58,802 bases of DNA from an uncultured Clostridia bacterium. Lineage in GTDB: Bacteria; Bacillota; Clostridia; Oscillospirales; Acutalibacteraceae. Below, one piece after another: positions 32,876 through 39,748 of the stretch. Location: contig CALWUW010000013.1 in NCBI GenBank assembly GCA_944384815.1, positions 1-58,802 of the forward strand, in the 5' to 3' direction. The notes under the pieces were generated by a model, which did not search any database, had not been told where the DNA came from, and saw nothing but the letters and a program-made list of their open reading frames with translations. Position 1 is the first letter of the stretch, and every line of letters begins with the position of its first letter. Both the position numbers and the translations under genes were made by a program.

Positions 32876-33400
32876 ATGCAAAAGGGAAAATTTGGGTTTA
32901 AGCTTTGGGTTTATCCTGTAGCGGCCATTTTGCTGTTGATTCTGGGCCAGTTCCTGGCGGCGGCTTTGGTAGTGGCTTTCGGGATCGCTGCGGAAAAACA
33001 TCAGTGGCTGTCTCATCAGCTTCTGCAGGTGTTCTTCTTCGGCGTGTTTTCTGAGATCGCGGATGGATTTATCGGCCTTCTCCGCTGGTTCTTCAACGGG
33101 CTGTTCTATCTCCCCAGCAGCGTGTGGAATATCTTCCGCATCATCTTCTCCATCTTTGATCTGGCCTTTGATGTAGCTTTCCTGGTATTTTTCATCATCG
33201 CCATCATCAACATTGTCAGAGGAAAAGATGCCCGGCTTCCCGGTGCGGCTTCCGTTGCCAACTGCGCTTTCGGCATTCTGCCGGTTGTTCCCCAGATGCC
33301 TCAGATGCCCCAGGCTCCTCAGGCTCCCCAGCAGCCGCAGTATCAGCCCTATCAGCCCACCCAGCCCACTCAGCCCACCCAGCAGCCTCCTCAGCAGTAA
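32876..33400 (+). CDS. Membrane protein with Pro/Gln repeat tail
   Basis: 174 residues. Three or four hydrophobic segments (about 10-36, 47-66, 72-88, 93-119) form a compact membrane domain, followed by a short conserved-looking loop (GKDARLPGAASVANCAFGIL) and a C-terminal tail of QMPQAPQ/QPTQPT repeats coded by drifting 9-bp DNA repeats. The membrane part resembles small DUF4870-like proteins, but I cannot confirm this. AAAGGAGTG lies 9 nt before the ATG. Monocistronic: own promoter and a strong terminator. The tail is likely cytoplasmic and disordered. Confidence 0.7.
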   Translation: MQKGKFGFKLWVYPVAAILLLILGQFLAAALVVAFGIAAEKHQWLSHQLLQVFFFGVFSEIADGFIGLLRWFFNGLFYLPSSVWNIFRIIFSIFDLAFDVAFLVFFIIAIINIVRGKDARLPGAASVANCAFGILPVVPQMPQMPQAPQAPQQPQYQPYQPTQPTQPTQQPPQQ

Positions 33401-33459
33401 GGCGCCTTTCGTCACAGCTGCAAAGGAAAATTTGTGAGAGCTGGAAAAATCTACATACC

Positions 33460-33488
33460 AAAAGGCCGCGGGATCCGCGGCCTTTTTT
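33460..33488 (+). terminator. Intrinsic terminator
   Basis: AAAAGGCCGCGG, a GAT centre, CCGCGGCC, then TTTTTT. Confidence 0.9.
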
Positions 33489-33527
33489 GGAGCTTACAGA
33501 AACAAAAAAGGAAGGAGAGGCAGAAGC

Positions 33528-33896
33528 GTGAAACTGGCTGTTGTAGGATCCAGAGGCATCGAATCCTTTGACCTTTCGCCGCTGATCCCTCCGGAAACCA
33601 CGGAGATCATCAGCGGGGGCGCCCGGGGGATCGACACCGCCGCCGCCCGGTATGCCCGGGAAAACGGGCTCCCTTTGCGGGAATTCCTGCCGGAGTATGA
33701 AAAATACGGCCGAAGGGCGCCGCTGGTGCGCAATGCTCAGATCGTGGAAGCCTGCGACCAGGTCCTGGCGATTTGGGACGGCCGGTCCGGGGGCACGATG
33801 TATACGGTGCGGTTGGCTCAGTCCATGGGAAAGCCGGTGCGACTGGAAAAAATCCCGGCGGCCTCTCTGGAAGGGCAGCAGAAATTTTGGAAATAA
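33528..33896 (+). CDS. SLOG-domain protein
   Basis: A 122-residue single-domain protein of the SLOG Rossmann-like superfamily (the group of DprA, LOG and YspA). The nucleotide-loop motif VVGSRGI (5-11) and the ISGGARGIDTAAARYA helix cap (about 28-43) are clear, as is a third strand ending in IWDGRSGGT (about 83-91). Such proteins bind nucleotides or nucleotide-derived ligands; some serve as sensors in stress or defence settings. No defence partner is seen next to it, so a housekeeping ligand-binding role is equally likely. GTG start with GGAAGGAGAGG upstream. Confidence 0.8.
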   Translation: MKLAVVGSRGIESFDLSPLIPPETTEIISGGARGIDTAAARYARENGLPLREFLPEYEKYGRRAPLVRNAQIVEACDQVLAIWDGRSGGTMYTVRLAQSMGKPVRLEKIPAASLEGQQKFWK

Positions 33897-33908
33897 CCCG
33901 ATTATTTT

Positions 33909-33949
33909 CTTTTCCTGTGATTGACAAACCCACAGGAAAAGCCTAAAAT
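33909..33949 (+). promoter_or_regulatory. Promoter inside an 11-bp inverted repeat, upstream of the CLC gene
   Basis: TTGACA (33921-33926), 17-bp spacer, TAAAAT (33944-33949). CTTTTCCTGTG (33909-33919) and CACAGGAAAAG (33931-33941) form a perfect 11-bp inverted repeat that flanks the -35 box, so a protein bound there would block the polymerase. It could instead be a weak hairpin at the end of the SLOG gene, but it has no T-run. Confidence 0.65.
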
Positions 33950-33975
33950 GAATCTCGAATTTTCTTTTGGAAGCA

Positions 33976-34007
33976 CGGGGGCGCGTTTTGCGTCCCCGGG
34001 TTTTTTT
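33976..34007 (+). terminator. Terminator hairpin in the CLC leader (possible attenuator)
   Basis: CGGGGGCGC (33976-33984), GTTTT loop, GCGTCCCCG (33990-33998), then GG and a T7 run. It lies about 25-50 nt after the expected start of the 33921 promoter and 64 nt before the CLC start codon. It may end the SLOG transcript, act as an attenuator, or define a 50-nt RNA. Confidence 0.75.
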
Positions 34008-34029
34008 GAAAAGCACCGGCGGCCTTTGT

Positions 34030-34074
34030 ATGGGGAAAGAATCGCAAGGGCAGGCTACAAAAAGCGCCGGATGA
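34030..34074 (+). CDS. Possible 14-codon leader peptide overlapping the CLC start
   Basis: An ATG at 34030 opens a short frame coding MGKESQGQATKSAG. Its TGA (34072-34074) overlaps the ATG at 34071 as ATGA, the classic arrangement for translational coupling. No strong ribosome site is seen, so this is a candidate only. Confidence 0.3.
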   Translation: MGKESQGQATKSAG

Positions 34075-35381
34075 CGGATCAAAATAGAAAAGAGTGTGGA
34101 TACGATTTGAAACGTTGGGAAGCAACACGAAAACAGCTGAAAATAAAAAGCAGGCGGGAAGGCCTGTATCTGCTGCGGTTTTTGAAATGGATGGTGATCG
34201 CGGCCGTTTCCGGCGGGATTATTGGATTGGCGGGAGCCGGGTTCCATTGGGCTTTGGGAGAAGTGACTTCTCTTCGGCAGCAGCAGCCCTGGCTGCTGTA
34301 TTTGCTGCCGGTGGCGGGCCTTTTGATTGTTTTTCTTTATCAAAAGGCCGGCATGGAAAGCAAGGGAACGGATCTGGTGCTGCAGGCGGTTCGTTCGGAA
34401 GATTCCGTCCCCTTCCGGATGGCGCCGCTGATCGCCGTATCCACTTTGCTGACCCACCTTTGCGGCGGTTCCGCCGGACGGGAAGGGGCGGCTCTGCAGC
34501 TGGGAGGCAGCCTGGGGCAGCAGATCGGCCGTTTTCTTCGTCTGGATGACCGGGATCAGCGGATCATCACCATGTGCGGCATGGGCGCTTGTTTCGCGGC
34601 GCTGTTCGGCACGCCGGTGACGGCGGCGGTGTTTGCCATGGAAGTGGTCAGTGTGGGGATTATGCAGTACAGCGCTTTGGTTCCCTGTGCGCTGGCTTCC
34701 TTCCTGGGAGCGGAGATCTCCCGGCTGTTAGGGCAGGAAGCCACTTCCTTTACGGTGCTTGCCTTTCCGGCGCAAAACTGGGCCAGCTTAGGGCAATGTA
34801 TTGTTCTGGGCGTTGCCTGCGCATTTGTGGCCATGCTGTTTTATGGCGGCATGCATGCCATGGGGAAAGTGTACGGGCGGTTCTTTAAAAACGGATACCT
34901 GCGTGTGCTGGCAGGCAGCGGGCTGATCTGGCTTTTCACCTTCCTTCTGCAGACCCGGGATTATCTGGGCGCCGGAACGGACGTGATCGCCCGGGCTATG
35001 GCCGGGGACGTGCGGCCGGAAGCATTTCTTATGAAAATTTTGTTTACCGCCGTAACCCTGGGAGCCGGGTTCAAAGGGGGAGAAATTGTTCCCGCTTTGT
35101 TTATCGGCGCCACTTTCGGAGGGGCTTTTGGTCACCTTTTGGGCATGGATGTTTCCTTTGCGGCTTCCGTGGGCATGGTGTGCGTATTCTGCGGCGCTAC
35201 CAATTCTCCTCTGGCCTCCCTTTTGCTGGCTATGGAACTGTTTGGCGGCGGCAGTATGCCCCTGTATCTGGTGGCCGTTGCGGTTTCTTATTGCCTTTCC
35301 GGGTATGGCGGACTATACGCCAAACAAAAAATGGTATATTCCAAGTTTCGCATGGGTAAATTTGACAGGCAGGATCTGTAA
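34071..35381 (+). CDS. CLC-family chloride channel/transporter
   Basis: A 436-residue polytopic protein of the CLC family that moves chloride (or a related anion), usually with proton antiport. Signatures: GSAGREGAALQLGGSLGQ (133-150) with gating Glu138, the conserved FGTPVTAAVFAMEV helix (about 178-191) and GGEIVPALFIGATFG (about 342-356), a variant of the GxFxP selectivity motif. The first helix GSGIP motif is changed to GMESKGT (94-100). About ten hydrophobic segments; no CBS domains at the C-terminus. The start at 34071 is chosen because the frame upstream runs through a promoter and a terminator; a TTG at 34107 is an alternative. No fluoride-riboswitch motif is seen in the leader. Confidence 0.85.
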   Translation: MTDQNRKECGYDLKRWEATRKQLKIKSRREGLYLLRFLKWMVIAAVSGGIIGLAGAGFHWALGEVTSLRQQQPWLLYLLPVAGLLIVFLYQKAGMESKGTDLVLQAVRSEDSVPFRMAPLIAVSTLLTHLCGGSAGREGAALQLGGSLGQQIGRFLRLDDRDQRIITMCGMGACFAALFGTPVTAAVFAMEVVSVGIMQYSALVPCALASFLGAEISRLLGQEATSFTVLAFPAQNWASLGQCIVLGVACAFVAMLFYGGMHAMGKVYGRFFKNGYLRVLAGSGLIWLFTFLLQTRDYLGAGTDVIARAMAGDVRPEAFLMKILFTAVTLGAGFKGGEIVPALFIGATFGGAFGHLLGMDVSFAASVGMVCVFCGATNSPLASLLLAMELFGGGSMPLYLVAVAVSYCLSGYGGLYAKQKMVYSKFRMGKFDRQDL

Positions 35382-35399
35382 GGATCCTGCCTGTTTTTT
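35365..35399 (+). terminator. Terminator hairpin overlapping the CLC stop codon
   Basis: ACAGGCAGGATC (35365-35376) and GATCCTGCCTGT (35383-35394), with the TAA stop in the loop, then TTTTT. Confidence 0.9.
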
Positions 35400-35512
35400 G
35401 TAAAATTCCGCTGTTTCCAAAAATCTCCGGGAAAGAGAAAAGAATAGAAAATTTTTCTCCGGGGAAAATAGGGGAGAACTATGAAGAAAAACGCCGAGGT
35501 TTCACCCAAGCT

Positions 35513-35541
35513 TTGACATTTGAAGTCCGGTGTGATAGACT
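35513..35541 (+). promoter_or_regulatory. Promoter of the LiaF-like gene
   Basis: TTGACA (35513-35518), 17-bp spacer, TAGACT (35536-35541). Confidence 0.75.
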
Positions 35542-35577
35542 GAAAAAAAGCGCTTTGCGCTGAAGGAGGCAACAACC

Positions 35578-36306
35578 ATGGGGAAGAAAATATGGGCGGC
35601 GGCTTTGCTGGGCGCTGCGGCAGCCGGAGCGGCCTATGCCGGCCGAAAGATTTCCCGCATTGTGAAGGATGCGGAAGAATCCGTAAACAGCGCAAAAGGA
35701 AGCCATAAGGCCTTTGTGAAAAAAAGAGAGCAGAAAATCGTTTTGCCGGAAGGGGATTCCTTTACGGGAGGCGCCGTAGGCGCCGCGCTGGGCTCTTTGG
35801 AATACGATATGAGCCGGGCGGAGATCCAGGACGGCGCCCAGCTGCAGGTGGAAGCCTGTTTGGGCAGCGTGAAGGTCACAGTGCCCCCTTATGTACAGGT
35901 AGTGGTGGATGACCGGGAATCTTCCATGACGGATACCCGGGTGGAGCTTTCGGAAAGCTCGCCCCAGGCGCCGGTGCTGCGGGTCTGCGCCAAAGGCACC
36001 TTGAGCGGCGTGCGAATCTCCGCTCCCTGCTCCCAGGAAGAAGGCGATTGGGAGGAGGATATTTGCTGGGAAGGCAGCTGCCCGCCGATAGAGGTGCAGG
36101 ATCTGCATATTGAAAACGCGGAAAGCAGCGAAAGCGCTCAGGGAACTACGGCGGTAGGTCTTTTGGAGCATGACGTTCCCTGCTGCGGCGCGGAAGCGGT
36201 AGTGGCCTCCGCCCCTACGGTGGAAGAAAGCGCGCCGGAAGAAGAGGACGAAGCCGCAGAAGAGCCGGAAATGGCTGCGGAAGAAGCGGCGGAGGATCCG
36301 GTATAA
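35578..36306 (+). CDS. Membrane-anchored protein with LiaF-like/toastrack beta domain
   Basis: 242 residues. A short hydrophobic start (IWAAALLGAAAAGAAYAG, 5-22), a charged helix (to about 55), then a beta-rich unit (about 65-110) with SLEYDMSRAEIQDGAQLQVEA and GSVKVTVPPYVQVVVDD. That pattern is the LiaF C-terminal/toastrack type, in which each rung is SxxxDL...I.DG..L.....G.V.I.VP. A variable second half and a very acidic C-terminal tail (about 215-242, EEEDEAAEEPEMAAEEA) follow. LiaF-type proteins act in cell-envelope stress control, but no LiaRS two-component genes are present here. GAAGGAGGC precedes the ATG. Confidence 0.65.
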   Translation: MGKKIWAAALLGAAAAGAAYAGRKISRIVKDAEESVNSAKGSHKAFVKKREQKIVLPEGDSFTGGAVGAALGSLEYDMSRAEIQDGAQLQVEACLGSVKVTVPPYVQVVVDDRESSMTDTRVELSESSPQAPVLRVCAKGTLSGVRISAPCSQEEGDWEEDICWEGSCPPIEVQDLHIENAESSESAQGTTAVGLLEHDVPCCGAEAVVASAPTVEESAPEEEDEAAEEPEMAAEEAAEDPV

Positions 36307-36362
36307 CAGTGTAACATTGTAACAGTGTAACAGTGTAACGGTGTGGCGGTGTGATGGTGTGG
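36304..36362. repeat. Drifting tandem repeat (taacagtg/ggcggtg units)
   Basis: About eight copies of an 8-9-bp unit: taacagtg, taacattg, taacagtg, taacagtg, taacggtg, tggcggtg, tgatggtg, tggcagt. It shows unit drift along the array especially clearly. Confidence 0.7.
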
Positions 36363-36432
36363 CAGTCCCCACCCATAGAAAAGCCGAGAAAGAAAAACAA
36401 GAAAAGCAAGAAAAACACAAAAAACAGAGAAA

Positions 36433-36461
36433 GGAAAGCAGGGAAAAACGCCCTGCTTTCC
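36433..36461. other. Strong hairpin without T-run
   Basis: GGAAAGCAGGG (36433-36443) and CCCTGCTTTCC (36451-36461) with an AAAAACG loop. The tail is TATTGCGTTTT, so it is a weak terminator or a processing site between the LiaF-like gene and the dehydrogenase gene. Confidence 0.55.
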
Positions 36462-36608
36462 TATTGCGTTTTCCTTTGGAAAGGCAATAGGGGCTTTCTG
36501 TCAGATTTCGTTCTAGGGTATATTAGGGCAAATAAGAAAATTCCGTAGCCCACAGCCGGAGGAAACATAGAAAAAAGAAGCGGCAGGCAGTCTGCCGGGG
36601 AGGTACAT

Positions 36609-37550
36609 ATGAAAATCGTATTGCTGGAATCCCTGGAAATTTCCCAGGAAAAGCTGGAACGTTTGGTGGCTCCGCTTTTGGAGCAGGGGCACACCTTTGA
36701 AAGCTACCATCGCACGGAGGATCCTCAGGAGCTGATCCGCCGGGGGCAGGGCGCCCAAGCCATTCTTCTGGCCAATATGCCCCTTTCCGGGGAAGTAATC
36801 CGCCAGTGGAAGGATCTTCGGTTCCTGGACATTGCCTTTACCGGGGTGGACCATGTGGACCTGGAAGCTGCCAAAGAAGCGGGGATCCGTGTCAGCAACG
36901 CCGCAGGGTATTCCACCCGTTCCGTGGCAGAGACGGCGGTGTTTATGATGCTGAGTCTTCTGCGGAATATGAGCGCCATGGAAGAGCGCTGCCGCCAGGG
37001 GGGAACCAAGGCCGGGCTTCTGGGAACGGAGCTGGGCGGAAAAACCGTGGGTATTGTAGGAGCCGGCGCCATCGGCATGGAAACCGCCCGGATCTGCAAG
37101 GCTTTCGGCTGCCGGATCCTGGCTTACCGGCGGCATCCTCAGCCTACAGAAGGGGTGGAGTTTGTCTCTTTGGAGGAGCTTCTCCAGGCTTCCGATATCG
37201 TTTCTCTCCATTGCCCCTCCAACCGGGAGACCTATCATCTGATGAACGAAGAAAGGATCCGCCAAATGAAGCCGGGAGCCCTTTTGATCAATACCGCCCG
37301 GGGCGCTGTGGTGGACACCCAGGCCCTGGCCAACGCTCTTCACAGCGGAGCGCTGGCAGGAGCCGGGGTGGATGTATTTGAAACAGAGCCGCCCCTTCCC
37401 CCGGAGCATCCATTGCTCCATACCCCCAACACCCTGCTGACTCCCCATATGGCTTTTGCCTCCCGGGAGTCCATGGAACGCCGGGCGGAGATCGTGTTTT
37501 CCAATTTGCGGGCTTTCCTGGAAGGCCGCATGGAAAATGTGGTTCTGTAA
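36609..37550 (+). CDS. D-isomer-specific 2-hydroxyacid dehydrogenase
   Basis: A 313-residue NAD-dependent oxidoreductase that reduces a 2-keto acid to the D-2-hydroxy acid, or the reverse. Nucleotide loop GIVGAGAIG (148-156); catalytic Arg230 (NTARGAVVD), Glu259 (FETEPP) and His279 (LTPHMAF). The family length is normal. The substrate could be glycerate, phosphoglycerate, hydroxypyruvate or another short acid; the missing ACT/ASB domains rule out classical SerA of the long type. GGGGAGGTACAT gives the start; a TATATT at 36522-36527 may be its -10 box. Followed by 449 bp with hairpins and repeats before a convergent gene. Confidence 0.9.
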   Translation: MKIVLLESLEISQEKLERLVAPLLEQGHTFESYHRTEDPQELIRRGQGAQAILLANMPLSGEVIRQWKDLRFLDIAFTGVDHVDLEAAKEAGIRVSNAAGYSTRSVAETAVFMMLSLLRNMSAMEERCRQGGTKAGLLGTELGGKTVGIVGAGAIGMETARICKAFGCRILAYRRHPQPTEGVEFVSLEELLQASDIVSLHCPSNRETYHLMNEERIRQMKPGALLINTARGAVVDTQALANALHSGALAGAGVDVFETEPPLPPEHPLLHTPNTLLTPHMAFASRESMERRAEIVFSNLRAFLEGRMENVVL

Positions 37551-37608
37551 ATTTGTAAGCTTGTGGGCTTGCAGGTTTGTGGGCTGATAGACGTAAAGAA
37601 AAAAAGGA

Positions 37609-37664
37609 TTCCCCCGGGGGCTTCGCTCCCCCGATGCAGGGCAGTTTCGGAATCCCCGGCGCGT
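37609..37664 (-). terminator. Nested hairpin, terminator-like on the minus strand
   Basis: GGATTCC pairs with GGAATCC, enclosing GGGGG-CTTCG-CTCCCCC. Read on the minus strand it ends in a T7 run, so it can stop transcripts from uxaC. On the plus strand it would be a structured 3' end of the dehydrogenase mRNA. Confidence 0.55.
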
Positions 37665-37706
37665 TCAGCTTTTTCCCCCACGGGGCTCTGGATTTCTCCC
37701 TAACAG

Positions 37707-37755
37707 AAAACACCGCTTATCCTTGCAAAAGCAAAGGACAAGCGGTGTTTTTTTG
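37707..37755. terminator. Strong intrinsic terminator
   Basis: AAAACACCGCTT-ATCCTT-GC, AAAA loop, GC-AAAGGAC-AAGCGGTGTTTT, then more T on + and TTTT on -. Confidence 0.9.
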
Positions 37756-37794
37756 ATGAAACGGATGCGAATGGTAAAAATAAAGCACAAACCA

Positions 37795-37895
37795 AGGGCT
37801 GCAAGGTTGTGAGAGGCCAATAGCCGGGCAACCGGGCAACCGGGCCAATAGGCTAAAGCCTCAAAACCCCAAACCCCCAAAGCCTCACAAACCAC
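37795..37895. repeat. Drifting tandem repeats between convergent genes
   Basis: gccaatag/ccgggcaa/ccgggcaa/ccgggccaatag, then ctcaaaacccc/aaacccccaaagcctcac. A shorter array of tgtaagcttgtgggcttgc type follows the dehydrogenase stop at 37550-37592. Confidence 0.55.
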
Positions 37896-37999
37896 CGGAA
37901 AGCCCAACAGGGCAGACTTGCCTTGTTAGGGCAACAAGTTCATGGAAATCAGCAGCTGTCTGACGGGATTTTCGGCCACAGCCAGCCTTGCGTTCCGGT

Positions 38000-39412
38000 T
38001 TACTCTTCCAGGCCGAAATAGTGCATAGCGTTGCGGAAGCAAATATCCTGCACCAGTTTTCCCAGCAGGCGGAAATCCGCCGGGTATTCTCCGTTTTCCG
38101 CCAGCGTCCCCAGATACTGGCAGAGGATCCGCCGGAAATATTCGTGGCGGGTATAGGAAAGGAAGCTGCGGGAATCCGTAAGCATACCGATAAAGTTCCC
38201 TAAAAGGGAAAGGTTTGCCAGACTTTGCAGCTGGGCCTGCATACCGGATTTGCTGTCGTTAAACCACCAGGCGGGGCCGTGCTGCAGCTTCCCGGGAAAC
38301 TCCGTTCCCTGGAAGGCGCCCATCAGGCTGGCCAGAAATTCGTTATCCCCGGGATGCAGGGAAAACAGCACCATTTTGGGCAGGTGATTTTCCGCGGCCA
38401 GACGGTCCAGCAGAAGGGGAAGCCGCCGTCCGCTGCCAATGTCCCTGATGCAGTCGAAGCCGGTGTCCGGCCCCAGCTGACGGAAGGCCTGGGCGTTGGT
38501 GTTGCGGATAACCCCGTAATGCAGCTCCATTACCCAGCCCCGGCGGGTATATTCCTCCGCTAAAAACAGAAGCAGGGCGGTTTGGTATTGCTCCGCTTCC
38601 AGAGGGGAAACCGGCTCCCCGTTCCGACGTTTCCGGAAGATAGCTTCCACTGTCTCCGGGGAAGCGGGGGCAAAGGGAACCTGATCCACGCCGTGATCGC
38701 TGGCTTTGCAGCCCAGGGACTGAAACAGGTCCATCCGCTGGGAAAGGCAGGTTTTCAGGTCTTCCACGGTTTCGATGGGCTGCCCCCAGACGTTTTCCAG
38801 GGTTTCCATATATTGGGGGAAGCCGTCTTTCTCGATGTTTACGGCTTTGTCCGGCCGGAACCCGGGAAGGACCCGCACGCCCTTTTCTCCCTGGCAGAAG
38901 GGATCGTCCCGCAGGGCCCGGTGATACTCCAGGGAATCCGCCGGGTCGTCGGTGGTGATAATGACCCGGACGTTGGAAAGCCGGATCATATCCCGAACCC
39001 GCAGAGTGGGGAGCAGAGCGTTGGCGTGATCCCACACGGCCTGGGCCGTTTCCCCGGAAAGAGGAATCTGGCACTGAAAATACCGGCGAAGCTCCAGATG
39101 CACCCAGTGGTACATGGGATTGCCAATGGCCTTGGGCATCAGCTGGGCAAAGGCCTGAAACTTTTCAAAGGGAGAAGCGTCCCCGGTGATCAGCCGTTCC
39201 GGAACGCCGTTGGAGCGCATCAGCCGCCATTTGTAATGATCGGCTTCCAGCCAGGCCTCTGTGAGATTTTGAAAGGAACGGTTCTCCGCGATCTCTTTGG
39301 GAGGGATGTGGCAATGGTAGTCGATAATGGGCATGGGCTCCGCGTAGGCATGGTAAAGAGTGGGGGCGATTTCTCCGGAAAGAAGAAAATCTTTGTCCAA
39401 AAAGGGCTTCAT
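38000..39412 (-). CDS. uxaC: Uronate isomerase
   Basis: Converts D-glucuronate to D-fructuronate and D-galacturonate to D-tagaturonate, the first step of uronic-acid use. The 470-residue protein has the family opening FLLSGEIAPTLYHAYAEPMPIIDYHCHIPP (metal residues His33 and His35), the ITTDDPAD loop (about 175), LPGFRPDK, the MELHYGVIRNTN stretch (about 317-328) and the NPMYHW motif. The start ATG at 39412 follows AGGTGGAAC; the frame extends upstream but into a promoter. No other uronate genes are beside it, so the rest of the pathway is elsewhere. Bases 39413-39650 hold only its promoter. Confidence 0.93.
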   Translation of the reverse strand: MKPFLDKDFLLSGEIAPTLYHAYAEPMPIIDYHCHIPPKEIAENRSFQNLTEAWLEADHYKWRLMRSNGVPERLITGDASPFEKFQAFAQLMPKAIGNPMYHWVHLELRRYFQCQIPLSGETAQAVWDHANALLPTLRVRDMIRLSNVRVIITTDDPADSLEYHRALRDDPFCQGEKGVRVLPGFRPDKAVNIEKDGFPQYMETLENVWGQPIETVEDLKTCLSQRMDLFQSLGCKASDHGVDQVPFAPASPETVEAIFRKRRNGEPVSPLEAEQYQTALLLFLAEEYTRRGWVMELHYGVIRNTNAQAFRQLGPDTGFDCIRDIGSGRRLPLLLDRLAAENHLPKMVLFSLHPGDNEFLASLMGAFQGTEFPGKLQHGPAWWFNDSKSGMQAQLQSLANLSLLGNFIGMLTDSRSFLSYTRHEYFRRILCQYLGTLAENGEYPADFRLLGKLVQDICFRNAMHYFGLEE

Positions 39413-39508
39413 AAGCGTTCCACCTTTCTGTTTCTGTTGCAGTCCGATGCAGACGGGATCGGCACGAAAGTTTTTCTTATATATTTTCAAAGAAGAAAGA
39501 TTGCAAAA

Positions 39509-39537
39509 AGTATACACCGGCCGAAAGCCTTTGTCCA
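39509..39537 (-). promoter_or_regulatory. Promoter of uxaC
   Basis: On the minus strand TGGACA (39537-39532), 17-bp spacer, TATACT (39514-39509). Confidence 0.7.
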
Positions 39538-39650
39538 GAATCATTTTAAGTTTTTTGCATGGCTGTTTTGTGCTATTGGGAAAGTGAAAAAGACGGCAAA
39601 AATAAATGAAAATGCAGCAGCAGTTCCGCAAGCGGCAGCGAGAAAACTAA

Positions 39651-39681
39651 AAGCGCCGGAAAGAAATTCTTTCCGGCGCTG
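39651..39681 (-). terminator. Terminator of the HtrA gene
   Basis: AGCGCCGGAAAGAA and TTCTTTCCGGCGCT are perfect complements with one base between; on the minus strand TTTTAGTTTTC follows. Confidence 0.88.
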
Positions 39682-39748
39682 AATTTAGGAGGAAAGGCAG
39701 AAGGAGAAAAGAGAAAAACTACTTCTGCCTGAGGTGTAAGCAAGGAAA

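Noticed and set aside
33528-33896. SLOG protein as part of a defence system
   Set aside because: No nuclease, TIR, transmembrane effector or nucleotidyltransferase gene lies beside it.
33950-34070. Fluoride riboswitch before the CLC gene
   Set aside because: The conserved crcB-motif strings are absent; only a simple terminator hairpin is seen.
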